Below, piece by piece: positions 1 to 10,314 of a stretch of 64,000 nt of DNA (position 1 is the first letter of the stretch; every line of letters begins with the position of its first letter). The position numbers and the translations under genes are program-made. Under the pieces are notes generated by a model. The model was not told where the DNA came from. It saw nothing but the letters and a program-made list of their open reading frames with translations, and searched no databases. The DNA is from Rhodoferax sp. (GTDB taxonomy: Bacteria; Pseudomonadota; Gammaproteobacteria; Burkholderiales; Burkholderiaceae_C), in NCBI GenBank assembly GCA_030645355.1, contig JAUSNJ010000127.1, forward strand, positions 62,001-126,000, in the 5' to 3' direction.

Positions 1-2249
1 GCCGTGCGGGCGCAACTGCGCCTGAACGTCGCCTGGGCGACGTAGCCCACCACCAGAATGAACAGGGTGAGGACCGAGAAAGCCACGAAGAATGCAACCG
101 GCGTCATGGGGCTGGCGCCACCCATGCGTGACATCAACACCTGCTGCAACAACGGCAAAGCACTGGCCAGCAGCACCAGCCCCAGCACCCAGCTGGCCCC
201 CCAAACGGGTCGCCCTTTCCAGCTGCTCTGTCCCAGGGTCATCAGGATGTTGCGCCACACCGACCCCGGGATCCTCCCCGCCGCCTGCCCCTCGGTCGCC
301 GTCAGCAGTTCCTCCTTTTCCGAAACAGTGCTGGTGTCGGCTTGGAGATGCCCCATGACGGCGCTCTGGTCCGCGTGGCCTTCTGCCTCAATCCGCAAGA
401 AATTCGAAAACTGGGAGTTGGTGGCACGCAACTGTTCCAGCGTGCCAAACTCGCCACGGCCATCGGCATCGATGAACAGGATGCGGTCAAACCGGGCGAT
501 GTGCGCCAGACGGTGGGTGACACAAATGCGCAGGTGCTGGCTCCATGCACCAAACAGCAGGTCGTCAGCGATGCGGGCTTCGGTGGCCACATCCAGTGCC
601 GAGAAGGGGTCGTCCAGCACCACGGTGTTGGCGGGGTGCAAAGCAGCGCGCGCAAGAGACACCCGCTGCTTCTGGCCACCCGACAGATTCAGGCCGCGCT
701 CACCGATTTCGGTATTGAGTCCGCCGGGCCATTGGTCCACATCCTGCGACAGGCTGGCCAGCCGCAGGGCGCGCTGGATGGCGTCGTCCTGGTTGGTGTC
801 ACCCTGCGCAAACAGCGTCAAGTTGTCGCGCAGCGTGCCGCTGGCCACAAAGGTCTCTTGCGGGCAATAGGCAAACTGCGGCTGGCCCAGCCACTGCACG
901 TCGCCAGAGCTGGGCGCATATTCCCGCAGCAAGACCCGCGACAGCACCGACTTGCCGGCACCCACGGGGCCGACGATGGCAAGGCTCTGGCCAGCCTCCA
1001 GCGAAAAGGAAATCGTGTCCAGAATGGTCTTGCCGTTGTCGGCCTTGAAGACCAGATCACGCACCTGCAAGCCGGGCGCCGGCGCCACTGCAGTGTTTGG
1101 TGGTGCCGGCGCTTCTTCCGCAAGATTGAAAAAATCCAGCAGCCGCGTGGCCGATACCCTGGTTTGCGCCAGGATGCCGGCCACATCGCTCAGGACCACA
1201 AAGGGAAATTCCAGCCCCTGAAAAATCAGCAGGGTGGGCAACAGCATGGCCGCATGCAGCTCGCCGCCGCGCAGGATGTGAATGCCATAGGTGAACGTTG
1301 CCACCAACAGCCCGGCGCTGGAAAAGACCAAGGAGGAGCGCGTCTGCAACAGCATCACGCCAATCAGGCGGCCCACTTCGGTGTCGCGGATCTTGCGGGT
1401 GCGCTGCAGAAACACGTCGGACCAGCCGGAGAGCTTGATGACCTTGATGGCTGACAGAATCTGCGAGAACAGGTCCAGCCGGCTGTCGCGCGCGGCCAGC
1501 AGCCCGTGCTGGCGCCGGGCGGTTTCGCGCACGATGTATTTCAGGACCGGCACACTCAACGCCATCAGCGACAACCCAAAGATGGCCGTGGTGCCCAGAT
1601 AGCGCCACAGCAGCGCAGCCGCCACGCCAATGTGCACCACCACCATCACCCCATCGACGAAACGCTCCACGCAGTGGCTGACCGCCGGCACATCGATATG
1701 CATGAGGTTCTGCACGTTGCCCTGCGGCAGCTCATGGCGGACGCGTGGCTCCAGCCGGAACCACTTGCGGGAGAACGCCTGCATCAGCGCCCGGCGCTGC
1801 AGCACATGGGCCTGCGAAAACGCCCTGATGTAGCGCCAGAACGTGACATTGGTGATGTAAATGACCAGCGGAAACGCCAGCAACAGCAGCGCGTGGTGCA
1901 ATGACCATGGCGACTCCTGGATGGCCTCAAAGTGCGTCATCACCAGCTCGATCAGCAGCGCCGGCGCCATCCCGGCGACCGTTGAAACCAGCATGTAGAG
2001 CAAGGCACTCCAGAACAGCGGCCGGGTGGACAACATGATGCTCTGGATGAAGCGCCACACGCCGCGCTGTGTCTGCATGGTCGACTGCGCCGTGCCGTAC
2101 TGCGTTTCCAGCCGCTGGACGACCGGATCGATGTCCGTCACACCCCAGGCGGCTTTGTCCCTGACCAGGCGCCGGATTCCGGGCGTGAGATGCACCAGAA
2201 AGTCGTCAGTCAGCGATTTGAAAAAGGCAGAGAAGGGGTTCAACCGCAT
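1..2249 (-). CDS. ABC transporter, ABCC/MRP-like fused TMD-NBD-TMD exporter (truncated at window edge)
   Basis: Minus-strand open frame from ATG at 2249 (MRLNPFSAFFKSLTDDFLVHLTPGIRR...) running off the window; Walker A GPVGAGKS (~960), signature LSGGQKQRVSLARA, Walker B VVLDDPFSALD, then further hydrophobic segments after the NBD. Confidence 0.85.
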   Translation of the reverse strand, partial: MRLNPFSAFFKSLTDDFLVHLTPGIRRLVRDKAAWGVTDIDPVVQRLETQYGTAQSTMQTQRGVWRFIQSIMLSTRPLFWSALLYMLVSTVAGMAPALLIELVMTHFEAIQESPWSLHHALLLLAFPLVIYITNVTFWRYIRAFSQAHVLQRRALMQAFSRKWFRLEPRVRHELPQGNVQNLMHIDVPAVSHCVERFVDGVMVVVHIGVAAALLWRYLGTTAIFGLSLMALSVPVLKYIVRETARRQHGLLAARDSRLDLFSQILSAIKVIKLSGWSDVFLQRTRKIRDTEVGRLIGVMLLQTRSSLVFSSAGLLVATFTYGIHILRGGELHAAMLLPTLLIFQGLEFPFVVLSDVAGILAQTRVSATRLLDFFNLAEEAPAPPNTAVAPAPGLQVRDLVFKADNGKTILDTISFSLEAGQSLAIVGPVGAGKSVLSRVLLREYAPSSGDVQWLGQPQFAYCPQETFVASGTLRDNLTLFAQGDTNQDDAIQRALRLASLSQDVDQWPGGLNTEIGERGLNLSGGQKQRVSLARAALHPANTVVLDDPFSALDVATEARIADDLLFGAWSQHLRICVTHRLAHIARFDRILFIDADGRGEFGTLEQLRATNSQFSNFLRIEAEGHADQSAVMGHLQADTSTVSEKEELLTATEGQAAGRIPGSVWRNILMTLGQSSWKGRPVWGASWVLGLVLLASALPLLQQVLMSRMGGASPMTPVAFFVAFSVLTLFILVVGYVAQATFRRSCART

Positions 2250-2329
2250 CGGGCAAAGTGTGTGATTGTGCCTTGTCGAAACTACCAGCACGCGTATGAT
2301 GGTCTTGGTCCACTTCGAGGGAGCGTTCC

Positions 2330-4807
2330 ATGCAGCAGCCCATCGCCTTGCCCGAACTTGAGCACCCGACGCTCGACGCCGAATCGATCCAGCGCTCGCT
2401 GTACCAGCACCTGGTATTTACCGTCGGCAAGGACCCGATCACCGCCACGGATCGCGACTGGTTCTACGCGGCGGCGGCTGTGGTGCGGGAACGCATGATC
2501 GAGCGCTGGATGGCCACCATGCGCAGCTACTACGTCGAAGACCGCAAACGCGTCTACTACCTGTCGCTCGAATTCCTCATGGGGCGCACCATGACCAACA
2601 GCATGCTGAACATCTGCGCCGAGAAGGAATTCCACGACGCGCTGTCGGCACTGGCGGCGATGGGCCTCAAACCCGAGAACCTGCGCGAGGTGGAGCCCGA
2701 TGCCGCCTTGGGCAACGGTGGCCTCGGAAGGCTCGCCGCCTGTTTTCTGGACTCGATGGCAACCATGGGGGTGCCGGGTTATGGCTATGGCATCCGTTAC
2801 GAATACGGCATGTTCCACCAGGGCATCGAGAACGGCCAGCAGGTGGAACACCCCGACAACTGGCTGCGCTACGGCAACCCCTGGGAATTTCCGCGCCCCG
2901 AGGTGCTGTACCAGGTCAAGTTCCACGGCCGGGTGGTGGATTTCACCGACGAACAGGGCCATCCGCGCCACCAGTGGGTGGACACCGATGACGTGATGGC
3001 CATGGCCTACGACTATCCAATTCCGGGCTATGACACCGGCACGGTCAACAACATGCGACTGTGGGCCGCCAAGGCCAGCCGCGACTTTGACCTGACCTAT
3101 TTCAACGAGGGCGACTACATCCGGGCGGTCGAAGACAAGAACGAATCCGAGAACCTGTCCAAGGTGCTTTACCCCAACGACACCACCGAGTTGGGGCGCG
3201 AGCTGCGGCTCAAGCAGCAGTATTTCTTTGTCAGCGCCTCGTTGCAGGACATGCTGTACCGCTTCGCCAAGTCCGGCCTGCCGCTGGACGCCCTGCCGAC
3301 CAAGGTGGCGGTGCAGCTCAACGACACCCACCCGTCGATTGCGGTGGCCGAGCTGATGCGCATCCTGACCGACGTGCGCCAGTTGGACTGGGACCGCGCC
3401 TGGGCCATCACCACCCGCACCTTCGCCTATACCAACCACACCCTGATGCCCGAGGCGCTGGAGACATGGTCCGTGCCGCTGTTTGCGCGCGTGCTGCCGC
3501 GCCATCTGCAGATCATCTACGCCATCAACCACCGCTTCCTGCGCGATGTGATGCACCACTACCCCGGCGACCCGGGTCTGTGGGCCCGCATGTCGCTGAT
3601 TGACGAGACGCACGACAAGCGCATCCGCATGGCGCATCTGGCAATTGTGGGAAGCCACAAGGTCAATGGCGTCGCCGCCATCCACACCCGGCTGATGAAG
3701 GAAACCATCTTTGCCGATTTCCACCGCCTGTGGCCGGACAAGATCGTCAACATGACCAATGGCGTCACGCCCCGGCGCTGGCTGAACCAGGCCAACCCGG
3801 CGCTGGCAAGGCTGATCACCAGCCGCATAGGCCATGGCTGGCTGAAGGACCTGGACCAGTTGCGCCAGCTAAACACCCTGGCCACGGACCCGGCGTTTTG
3901 CGCAGCGTTTGTGCAGGTCAAGCGGGACAACAAGGTCCGCCTGGCCCAGCTGATTGCCGAGCGCCTGGCCATCCGGGTGGACCCGGACTCCCTGTTCGAC
4001 GTGCAAATCAAACGCATCCACGAATACAAGCGCCAGCTGCTCAACGTGTTGCATGTGATCACGCTGTACAACCGCCTGCGCGGCGGTGGCACGGCGCCGC
4101 CCCGCACCGTGATCTTCGGCGGCAAGGCGGCACCCGGCTACCGCATGGCCAAGCTCATCATCCGCCTCATCAACGATGTGGCCGACGTGGTGAACAACGA
4201 CACGCAGATAGGGGACCGGCTGAAGGTGGTGTTCATCCCCAACTACAACGTGTCCACCGCCGAAATCATCATCCCGGCGGCCGACCTGTCCGAGCAGATT
4301 TCCACCGCAGGCACCGAGGCATCGGGCACTGGCAACATGAAGCTGGCACTCAACGGTGCACTCACCATCGGAACCCTGGACGGCGCCAATGTGGAGATCC
4401 GCGATGAAGTGGGCGCTGACAACATTTTCATCTTTGGCATGACCACCGATGAGGTGGCACAGACCCATGCCGGCGGCTACAACCCCTGGGTCTACTACGA
4501 CACCAACGCCGAACTGCGCCAGACCCTGGACATGCTGCGCGACGGCTATTTTTCGCCCGGGGACAGCGAGCGCTACAAGCCTGTGTTCGAGGCCCTGACC
4601 TACCACGGCGACCACTACCGCCTGCTAGCCGACTACGCGTCCTACATCGCCTGCCAGGACCAGGTGGGCCAGCTTTACGGTGATTCACTGGCCTGGACCC
4701 ACAAGGCCATTTTGAACGTGGCCGGCATGGGGCAGTTTTCCTCCGACCGCACCATTGGCCAGTACGCCAAGACGATCTGGAGTGTGGTGCCCGTGGCGCG
4801 CACCTGA
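2330..4807 (+). CDS. glgP: glycogen/starch/alpha-glucan phosphorylase
   Basis: 825-aa ORF with NGVTPRRWL and EASGTGNMKLALNGALTIGTLDGANVEI (PLP-site region of GT35 phosphorylases). Confidence 0.96.
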   Translation: MQQPIALPELEHPTLDAESIQRSLYQHLVFTVGKDPITATDRDWFYAAAAVVRERMIERWMATMRSYYVEDRKRVYYLSLEFLMGRTMTNSMLNICAEKEFHDALSALAAMGLKPENLREVEPDAALGNGGLGRLAACFLDSMATMGVPGYGYGIRYEYGMFHQGIENGQQVEHPDNWLRYGNPWEFPRPEVLYQVKFHGRVVDFTDEQGHPRHQWVDTDDVMAMAYDYPIPGYDTGTVNNMRLWAAKASRDFDLTYFNEGDYIRAVEDKNESENLSKVLYPNDTTELGRELRLKQQYFFVSASLQDMLYRFAKSGLPLDALPTKVAVQLNDTHPSIAVAELMRILTDVRQLDWDRAWAITTRTFAYTNHTLMPEALETWSVPLFARVLPRHLQIIYAINHRFLRDVMHHYPGDPGLWARMSLIDETHDKRIRMAHLAIVGSHKVNGVAAIHTRLMKETIFADFHRLWPDKIVNMTNGVTPRRWLNQANPALARLITSRIGHGWLKDLDQLRQLNTLATDPAFCAAFVQVKRDNKVRLAQLIAERLAIRVDPDSLFDVQIKRIHEYKRQLLNVLHVITLYNRLRGGGTAPPRTVIFGGKAAPGYRMAKLIIRLINDVADVVNNDTQIGDRLKVVFIPNYNVSTAEIIIPAADLSEQISTAGTEASGTGNMKLALNGALTIGTLDGANVEIRDEVGADNIFIFGMTTDEVAQTHAGGYNPWVYYDTNAELRQTLDMLRDGYFSPGDSERYKPVFEALTYHGDHYRLLADYASYIACQDQVGQLYGDSLAWTHKAILNVAGMGQFSSDRTIGQYAKTIWSVVPVART

Positions 4808-4808
4808 G

Positions 4809-5444
4809 CTACTGCGGTCTGAAGGCCAGTTGCTGGGCCACAAATCCGTCGAAGGCATCCAGCAAAGGTTGCACCCTTTCCGGCGTGCCCTCCAGCTGCA
4901 CCAAGGCTGCGCAGGTCGCCTCCAGCGTGGACAACTGCCCCAGCTGGTGCGCCTTGCGAATCCGATAATTGGAAATCGGCACATCGTCGAGCGACAGGCG
5001 CGGCAACTGTTGCAGCAGCGCACTCAGGTGCAGCATCTTGCGGCTCTTGCGCCACGTGCCATCCAGCACCACCAGGCGCAGGTTTGCAGTGTCTTGCAGC
5101 CGCGCGGTATCGGGAGCGGGTGACGGGCTCAGCGCGGACTGGGGATACAGCAGCACCGTGTATTTTGGTGCGCGCATCGCTGCCTGCAACGTGATGGCGT
5201 CAAAGGTCTCGCCGACCACCACACGGCTGTGCGCCAGGCTCAGATGCAGGAGGCGGGCAGTGTTTTTGGCGTGGTCGACTTCCAGCGGGTGCTGCAGGAT
5301 AAGCACCTCGGTGGTGTGCGCCACCGGCGTGACCCACTGACAGATGCAGGCACTCTGGGGGCGCTGGCAGGCTGGGCAGACCAGCCGTTTCCCCGCACCG
5401 GGGCCAGGCATGCGCAATACAGGCGTTTGACCCGTGTCTCCCAA
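4809..5444 (-). CDS. DTW-domain protein, tRNA-uridine aminocarboxypropyltransferase family
   Basis: CPACQRPQSACICQWV Cys motif and LDGTWRKSRKML (DTW motif) in a 211-aa ORF. Confidence 0.85.
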   Translation of the reverse strand: MGDTGQTPVLRMPGPGAGKRLVCPACQRPQSACICQWVTPVAHTTEVLILQHPLEVDHAKNTARLLHLSLAHSRVVVGETFDAITLQAAMRAPKYTVLLYPQSALSPSPAPDTARLQDTANLRLVVLDGTWRKSRKMLHLSALLQQLPRLSLDDVPISNYRIRKAHQLGQLSTLEATCAALVQLEGTPERVQPLLDAFDGFVAQQLAFRPQ

Positions 5445-5650
5445 TTCTTTCTCCTGGTTGTGGCGGCACCGTCAACCCAACGGCCCGCTTCAGTATGCAG
5501 GAAACCTGCATACCCGCATACGCATACCCCATCCCTGGCGCAGACGGCGGTGTTAAGGACTTCTTAAGAACAGGAAATTAAGGTAGCCCTCGTATGCAGA
5601 GCGCCTGCACCCATCGCTTTGACGCCCCACAGCCACCAATCAGACACCGA

Positions 5651-6082
5651 ATGTCAGACTACAAGTTCGTTTTCAAATCCATCGGAGCAAGCCTGTGCGT
5701 GCTGGCATTGACTGCTTGCAACTCCTCCTTGAACTGGGACCGGGAGTACGCGTGCAGCGGCCAGGAGCGCTCCAGCACCCATACGGACGTGCGCACTCCC
5801 TCCGAGCGATTCGAAAAGACCTACCCGATAGAGATCGACTTCCACCTCCGGTCCGACTCCGCGTTGGTGAAGTCGTATCCGGTGACGCGGGACCCGACAC
5901 CAGGCAATCCTTTGACTTTCAGCTCCCGTAGTCCGGCACTCTGGGTGTCGGGGTCGTTTGACACAAAAAGCGGCACGCTGGTCCTGATCGAAGGCCGCAG
6001 TCTGGTGGTGGACGGCAAGAAACAGGAGAGCACGATTTCCGGCCGATACCACTGCCAGGCGAGTGGCACTGCGGCGGTATAG
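5651..6082 (+). CDS. hypothetical lipoprotein
   Basis: Signal peptide with lipobox-like LALTAC after MSDYKFVFKSIGASLCV; start chosen at internal Met of ORF 5594..6082. Confidence 0.55.
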   Translation: MSDYKFVFKSIGASLCVLALTACNSSLNWDREYACSGQERSSTHTDVRTPSERFEKTYPIEIDFHLRSDSALVKSYPVTRDPTPGNPLTFSSRSPALWVSGSFDTKSGTLVLIEGRSLVVDGKKQESTISGRYHCQASGTAAV

Positions 6083-6130
6083 AACGGTCATGCGAGCAGC
6101 CGCCTCACACGCCTTTGGCCACCGCAATGG

Positions 6131-6670
6131 GTGGATGGGATGAGCGTCGGTCTGATTCTGGATTTCGGAACCCATGTCGATGGCTCGTGGGTTTACAAAG
6201 ACCCTGCGCAATATGCCCTTGCCCAGATGACCGCGGAGGTGCTGGCGTGGGACCTGGTACCGTTCGACGCCTGGTTGTATGGGCACGGCCATTGGCGCAG
6301 CTACCCCAAGGTTCGCCAGCACCTGATGGGCTTGCGCGAACAGCTAACCCACGCATTCTTCGCCCATGCGGGCAACGAGTCGGAACAGGGGCAACGCATT
6401 CGGGACTACTTCCGTGAGACGCGGCGGCTCGCCCTCCGACTGGAAAACATGCCTCTGGCACTGCGCCTGGCGATGGGGAAGGTCGACAAGAAGAAAACCC
6501 GGCGCCTGACCTTGGACCACCAGGCCAAGAACCTCAAGCGGCTTCAACAAGAGTACGCTGACCGGGTTCGGTCCGGCCAGAAATACGGTGCCCAAACCGA
6601 ACTGGCCCGAAAGTATGGCGTGCCGCTGCACACGGTTCGCAGGTCACTGAAGGCCGGGCAAACGCCATAA
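6131..6670 (+). CDS. hypothetical protein with C-terminal HTH-like segment
   Basis: 179-aa ORF with plausible codon usage; C-terminal TELARKYGVPLHTVRRSLK resembles an HTH. Confidence 0.5.
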   Translation: MDGMSVGLILDFGTHVDGSWVYKDPAQYALAQMTAEVLAWDLVPFDAWLYGHGHWRSYPKVRQHLMGLREQLTHAFFAHAGNESEQGQRIRDYFRETRRLALRLENMPLALRLAMGKVDKKKTRRLTLDHQAKNLKRLQQEYADRVRSGQKYGAQTELARKYGVPLHTVRRSLKAGQTP

Positions 6671-6685
6671 GACTGCGCAAGTGCG

Positions 6686-7327
6686 CTACTCTCGGGCGGT
6701 TGCCATCAGCGCCGCAAACCCGATGAAGACTCCGCCCGTCAGGCGGTTGAACGCCCGCATCACCGTGGCGCGTTGCAGGTAGATGGAGAGCCGCTTGCCA
6801 CTGACGGCATAGACAAAATACCAGCCGACTTCGATCACGGTAAACGTGGTGAGCAGAATCGCGAACTGGGGCAGCTTGGCCGCGTCCGGATTGATGAACT
6901 GGGGAAAGAACGCGGCCGCAAACAGAATCGCCTTGGGGTTGCTGGCGGCGACCAGGAAACCTTGCCGATAGATGGCGCCCGATGGGACCGCGGGCTCAAC
7001 AGTTGCCAGGGAGCCGGTCGCGCCATCGCCCCTGCGGTCCTGCACCGGCGAGCGCCAGCACTTCACACCCAGATACGCCAGATAGGCCGCCCCGGCCAGT
7101 CGCAACGCCTCAAACACGGTGGGAAAGGTCTGCAGCAAGGCACCCAGACCCGCGGCAGAGACGCTCATCATGGCCAGTAGTGCGGTCATGCACCCCAGCA
7201 TGGCGACCACTGCCGGGCGCACCCCGTGGCGGGCACTGGTGCTCATGACGTACAGCATATTGGGGCCAGGCGTGGCGGAAACGACAAAGGTCATCAGGAT
7301 AAACAGCCACCAGGTGCTGAGTGTCAT
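6686..7327 (-). CDS. LysE/RhtB family amino-acid exporter
   Basis: FVVSATPGPNMLYVMSTSARHGVRPAVVAMLG N-terminal LysE-family motif, multiple hydrophobic helices. Confidence 0.9.
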   Translation of the reverse strand: MTLSTWWLFILMTFVVSATPGPNMLYVMSTSARHGVRPAVVAMLGCMTALLAMMSVSAAGLGALLQTFPTVFEALRLAGAAYLAYLGVKCWRSPVQDRRGDGATGSLATVEPAVPSGAIYRQGFLVAASNPKAILFAAAFFPQFINPDAAKLPQFAILLTTFTVIEVGWYFVYAVSGKRLSIYLQRATVMRAFNRLTGGVFIGFAALMATARE

Positions 7328-7414
7328 GGGAAAGCTCCAAGTGAAAGCGGGAACCGGCAATCATGGCATAGTCAGATCCAAAATCGCAAAACCCAACGAT
7401 TGGAAGGCGAGCCT

Positions 7415-7783
7415 GTGTCAAACCTGTGCACCGTTGAAATCAAAGCTTTTGTCCCAGCCAGGGATTTTGGGCTGTCCAAGCGCTTCTACCAGGACTTGGG
7501 CTTCGTCATGGCTTCGGACTCCGATGGCATCGCCTACTTTCACCACGGCGAGACCAGCTTCCTCTTGCAGGATTTCTACAACGAGACGCTCGCCAGCAAT
7601 CTCATGATGCACTTGCTGGTCGAAGACGTCGATGCCTGGTCAGCCCAAGTCGCAGCGTCCGGCATCGCCACGAAGTACGGCGTGAAGGTCACGGCCGTGG
7701 AGCAGCAACCCTGGCGCATGCGGGACTTTGTAGTGATGGACCCGTCCGGTGTGCTTTGGCGCATCGCCCAGAACACCGATTGA
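7415..7783 (+). CDS. VOC-family (glyoxalase/bleomycin-resistance-like) protein
   Basis: KAFVPARDFGLSKRFYQDLGF...FVVMDPSGVLWRIAQ; GTG start at 7415 within longer ORF. Confidence 0.8.
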   Translation: MSNLCTVEIKAFVPARDFGLSKRFYQDLGFVMASDSDGIAYFHHGETSFLLQDFYNETLASNLMMHLLVEDVDAWSAQVAASGIATKYGVKVTAVEQQPWRMRDFVVMDPSGVLWRIAQNTD

Positions 7784-7790
7784 AACCCCA

Positions 7791-8768
7791 ATGACCGACA
7801 CCACCACGACAACCACCATCGCCACGCACAGTGGCAGCTTCCACGCCGACGACGTCTTTGGAGTTGGCATTCTGATGGGAGTTTTCCCATCGCACACCCT
7901 GGTGCGCACGCGCAACCAGGCCCTGATTGACGCCGCCGACTTCGTCGTCGATGTGGGCGGCACCTGGGACGCAAGCACCGGCCGCTTTGACCACCACCAG
8001 CGCGGCTTCAACGGCGCCCGCCCCGCCCGACAGAGAGACGGACAAACCGTGCCCGGCGTGGGCTACGCCAGCGCCGGGCTGGTGTGGGCGGCCCATGGCA
8101 CTGCGTACATCCAGGCCTGGGCCAGCAGCAAAGGCCAAAGCCTGGACGAACAGGCCGTGGCCGATGTGGTGCGCTCCATCGACCATTCGCTGGTGCAGTA
8201 CCTGGACATTGTGGACACTGGCCAGGGCGACGTGTCGCCCGGCATCTTTGGCCTGTCCAGCCTGCTCGCCCAGCTCAACACCCATTGGATGGACGAACAG
8301 GGCCTGGACGCCACGGCCAAGGCCCAGTTGCAGGAGACGCGCTTTCGCGAGGCCATCTCCATCACCCGCACGTTTCTGGACCACGCCATCAGCAAAAAAG
8401 TGGCGCAGATTCGCGCCATGGACACCGTGCGCAAAGCGCCGCGCCTGCTCGGTGGCCGCGTGCTGTACCTGGAAGAAGGCGGCATGCCTTGGACCCATGT
8501 GGTGCTGCACGAAATGCCCGACGTGGTGTTCGTGATTTACCCGGACTCGGACGGCGACCAGTACCAGGTCAAAACCGTGCCGGTGGAGGCAGGCTCGTTC
8601 ACCGCGCGCCTGGATTTACCCAAGAGCTGGGCCGGTTTGCGCGACCAGGAACTGGCGGCCGTGACCGGGGTGGAAGACAGTGTGTTTTGCCACCTGAACC
8701 TGTTTATCGGCGGTGCCCGCAGCTTGGGTGGTGCCGTGAAGCTGGCCGAGCTGGCGCTGGCGACCTAA
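7791..8768 (+). CDS. MYG1-family (UPF0160) predicted metal-dependent hydrolase
   Basis: ATHSGSFHADDVFGVGIL and GRFDHHQRGF, MYG1 hallmark motifs. Confidence 0.9.
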   Translation: MTDTTTTTTIATHSGSFHADDVFGVGILMGVFPSHTLVRTRNQALIDAADFVVDVGGTWDASTGRFDHHQRGFNGARPARQRDGQTVPGVGYASAGLVWAAHGTAYIQAWASSKGQSLDEQAVADVVRSIDHSLVQYLDIVDTGQGDVSPGIFGLSSLLAQLNTHWMDEQGLDATAKAQLQETRFREAISITRTFLDHAISKKVAQIRAMDTVRKAPRLLGGRVLYLEEGGMPWTHVVLHEMPDVVFVIYPDSDGDQYQVKTVPVEAGSFTARLDLPKSWAGLRDQELAAVTGVEDSVFCHLNLFIGGARSLGGAVKLAELALAT

Positions 8769-8786
8769 GGACTGGCCTTCCGGCGT

Positions 8787-10031
8787 TCACTTTCCGAACA
8801 GCCTGGTCACGTGTTGCCAGCTGCGCAGTAGCAGGCCCGCGCGTTCCACATCGGCCTGGGCAACGAGCGGTGCTTCGCCCACCGGCTTACCCTGCGCAGT
8901 CGCGACCACCTTGCCGATCACAGCACCCTTGGTCACCGGCGCTTCCAGGCCCGGCTTGAGTTCCACCGAGGTCTGTACTTGCTGGCCACGCGGCACGGTC
9001 AGCATCCACGGTGCTCCCAGGCCCGCAGCGACCGTGTCCGCCTTGCCGAAGCTGAGTTTGGCCGTCGTGACCACGGTGTTCGGCTGAATCGGGGTGACCT
9101 TCTCGAAGTTGCTGAAGCCCCAACCGAGCAGCGCTCGCGAATGGTCAGCACGCGCCTGGGCGCTGTTGGTGTTGAGGATGACCGTGATCATGCGCATGTT
9201 GTTGCGCTTGGATGAAGTGACCAGACAGTAGCCGGCCGCTTCGGTGTGGCCCGTCTTCAGTCCGTCAACGGTGGGATCGGTGTAGAGCAAGGCATTGCGG
9301 TTGCCTTGTTTGATACCGTTGTACTTGAACTCGCGCTCCGCGTAGATCGGGTAATAGTCAACGCTGTCGTGGATGATGGCGCGCGCCAGGATGGCGAGGT
9401 CGCGCGCAGACGACTTGTGTTCCGGGTCCGGCAGGCCCGTGGCGTTCACGAAATGCGTGTGTGACATTCCGAGGCGCTGGGCCTCGGCATTCATCAGCTT
9501 GGCGAAGCTCTCTTCGGTGCCTGCCATGTGCTCGGCAATCGCCTTGGACGCGTCGTTGCCCGACTGGATGATGATGCCGCGCAGGATGTCTATCACCGTG
9601 GCCTGGCTGTTCAGCGGCAGATACATGCACGACTCGGTGCTCGACCCTCGGCACCACGCGTTCTGGCTGACCGAGACCAGATCGGTTGGCTTGAGTTTGC
9701 CGGAGCGCAGCGCCTGCTCGACCAGGTAGCTGGTCATCATCTTGGTGAGCGAGGCCGGCGGCAAGGGTTCGTCAGCGTTGGCCGAGGCGAGCACCTCGCC
9801 GGAGTCGAAATCCATCAGCAGCCATGCCTTGGCGGGCAGCGCCGGCGGGCTGCCCGCGAGGGAAGTCTGAGCAGCCAGTGGCGGCAGGGCGTTCGCGGCG
9901 GCCGTGGCCTTCTTGGGAGACGCGGGTTTGCTAGCGTGGTGTTTGGCCGCAAAGGATGCCGAGCCAGGAGCCAGGGTGCCAGCAGCGATTGCGAGGATGA
10001 GAGGGAGGATGGGACTAGTTTTGGTTTGCAT
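8787..10031 (-). CDS. dacC: D-alanyl-D-alanine carboxypeptidase (PBP5/6 family)
   Basis: ANADEPLPPASLTKMMTSYLV (SxxK), SGNDASKAIAEH, KTGHTEAAGYCLV (KTG). Confidence 0.92.
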   Translation of the reverse strand: MQTKTSPILPLILAIAAGTLAPGSASFAAKHHASKPASPKKATAAANALPPLAAQTSLAGSPPALPAKAWLLMDFDSGEVLASANADEPLPPASLTKMMTSYLVEQALRSGKLKPTDLVSVSQNAWCRGSSTESCMYLPLNSQATVIDILRGIIIQSGNDASKAIAEHMAGTEESFAKLMNAEAQRLGMSHTHFVNATGLPDPEHKSSARDLAILARAIIHDSVDYYPIYAEREFKYNGIKQGNRNALLYTDPTVDGLKTGHTEAAGYCLVTSSKRNNMRMITVILNTNSAQARADHSRALLGWGFSNFEKVTPIQPNTVVTTAKLSFGKADTVAAGLGAPWMLTVPRGQQVQTSVELKPGLEAPVTKGAVIGKVVATAQGKPVGEAPLVAQADVERAGLLLRSWQHVTRLFGK

Positions 10032-10235
10032 GGTGTTTTCGGACAGAACGTCGATTGTCGCGGATCGGCGTTGACCGTCCATTCAGCAATGTTGCCGATC
10101 CGGCTGAAAATGACCCACACAATTGGAAAAGTATGACCGCAAGGCCACGCGCAAGACGTCCTGGATCTCCGCTTGGGGCCGGAAGGCCCAGTCAGGAAGC
10201 CCTATAGGTCGCAGATAGGTGGCAGACGACTTGCT

Positions 10236-10304
10236 TTGAATTGCTATCGAATAAATAGCTAATCATGCATATTCTACGAGGGCTACAAGCCAGTTGATCA
10301 AATA
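10236..10304 (+). repeat. Interspersed element copy A (CGAGGGCTAG family)
   Basis: ATTGCTATCGAATAAATAGCTAATCATGCATATTCTACGAGGGCTACAAGCC; aligns with the other copies. Confidence 0.75.
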
Positions 10305-10314
10305 GCCTTCAGCC

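Noticed and set aside
2282-3835. 517-aa antisense ORF over glgP
   Set aside because: Shadow ORF in GC-rich coding sequence; His/Val/Ala/Gly-rich composition, and the sense frame is a clear glycogen phosphorylase.
5583-5608. TAGCCCTCGTATGCAGAGCGCC as a possible partial repeat copy
   Set aside because: Only the core 9-mer and a few adjacent bases match; neither arm is present.
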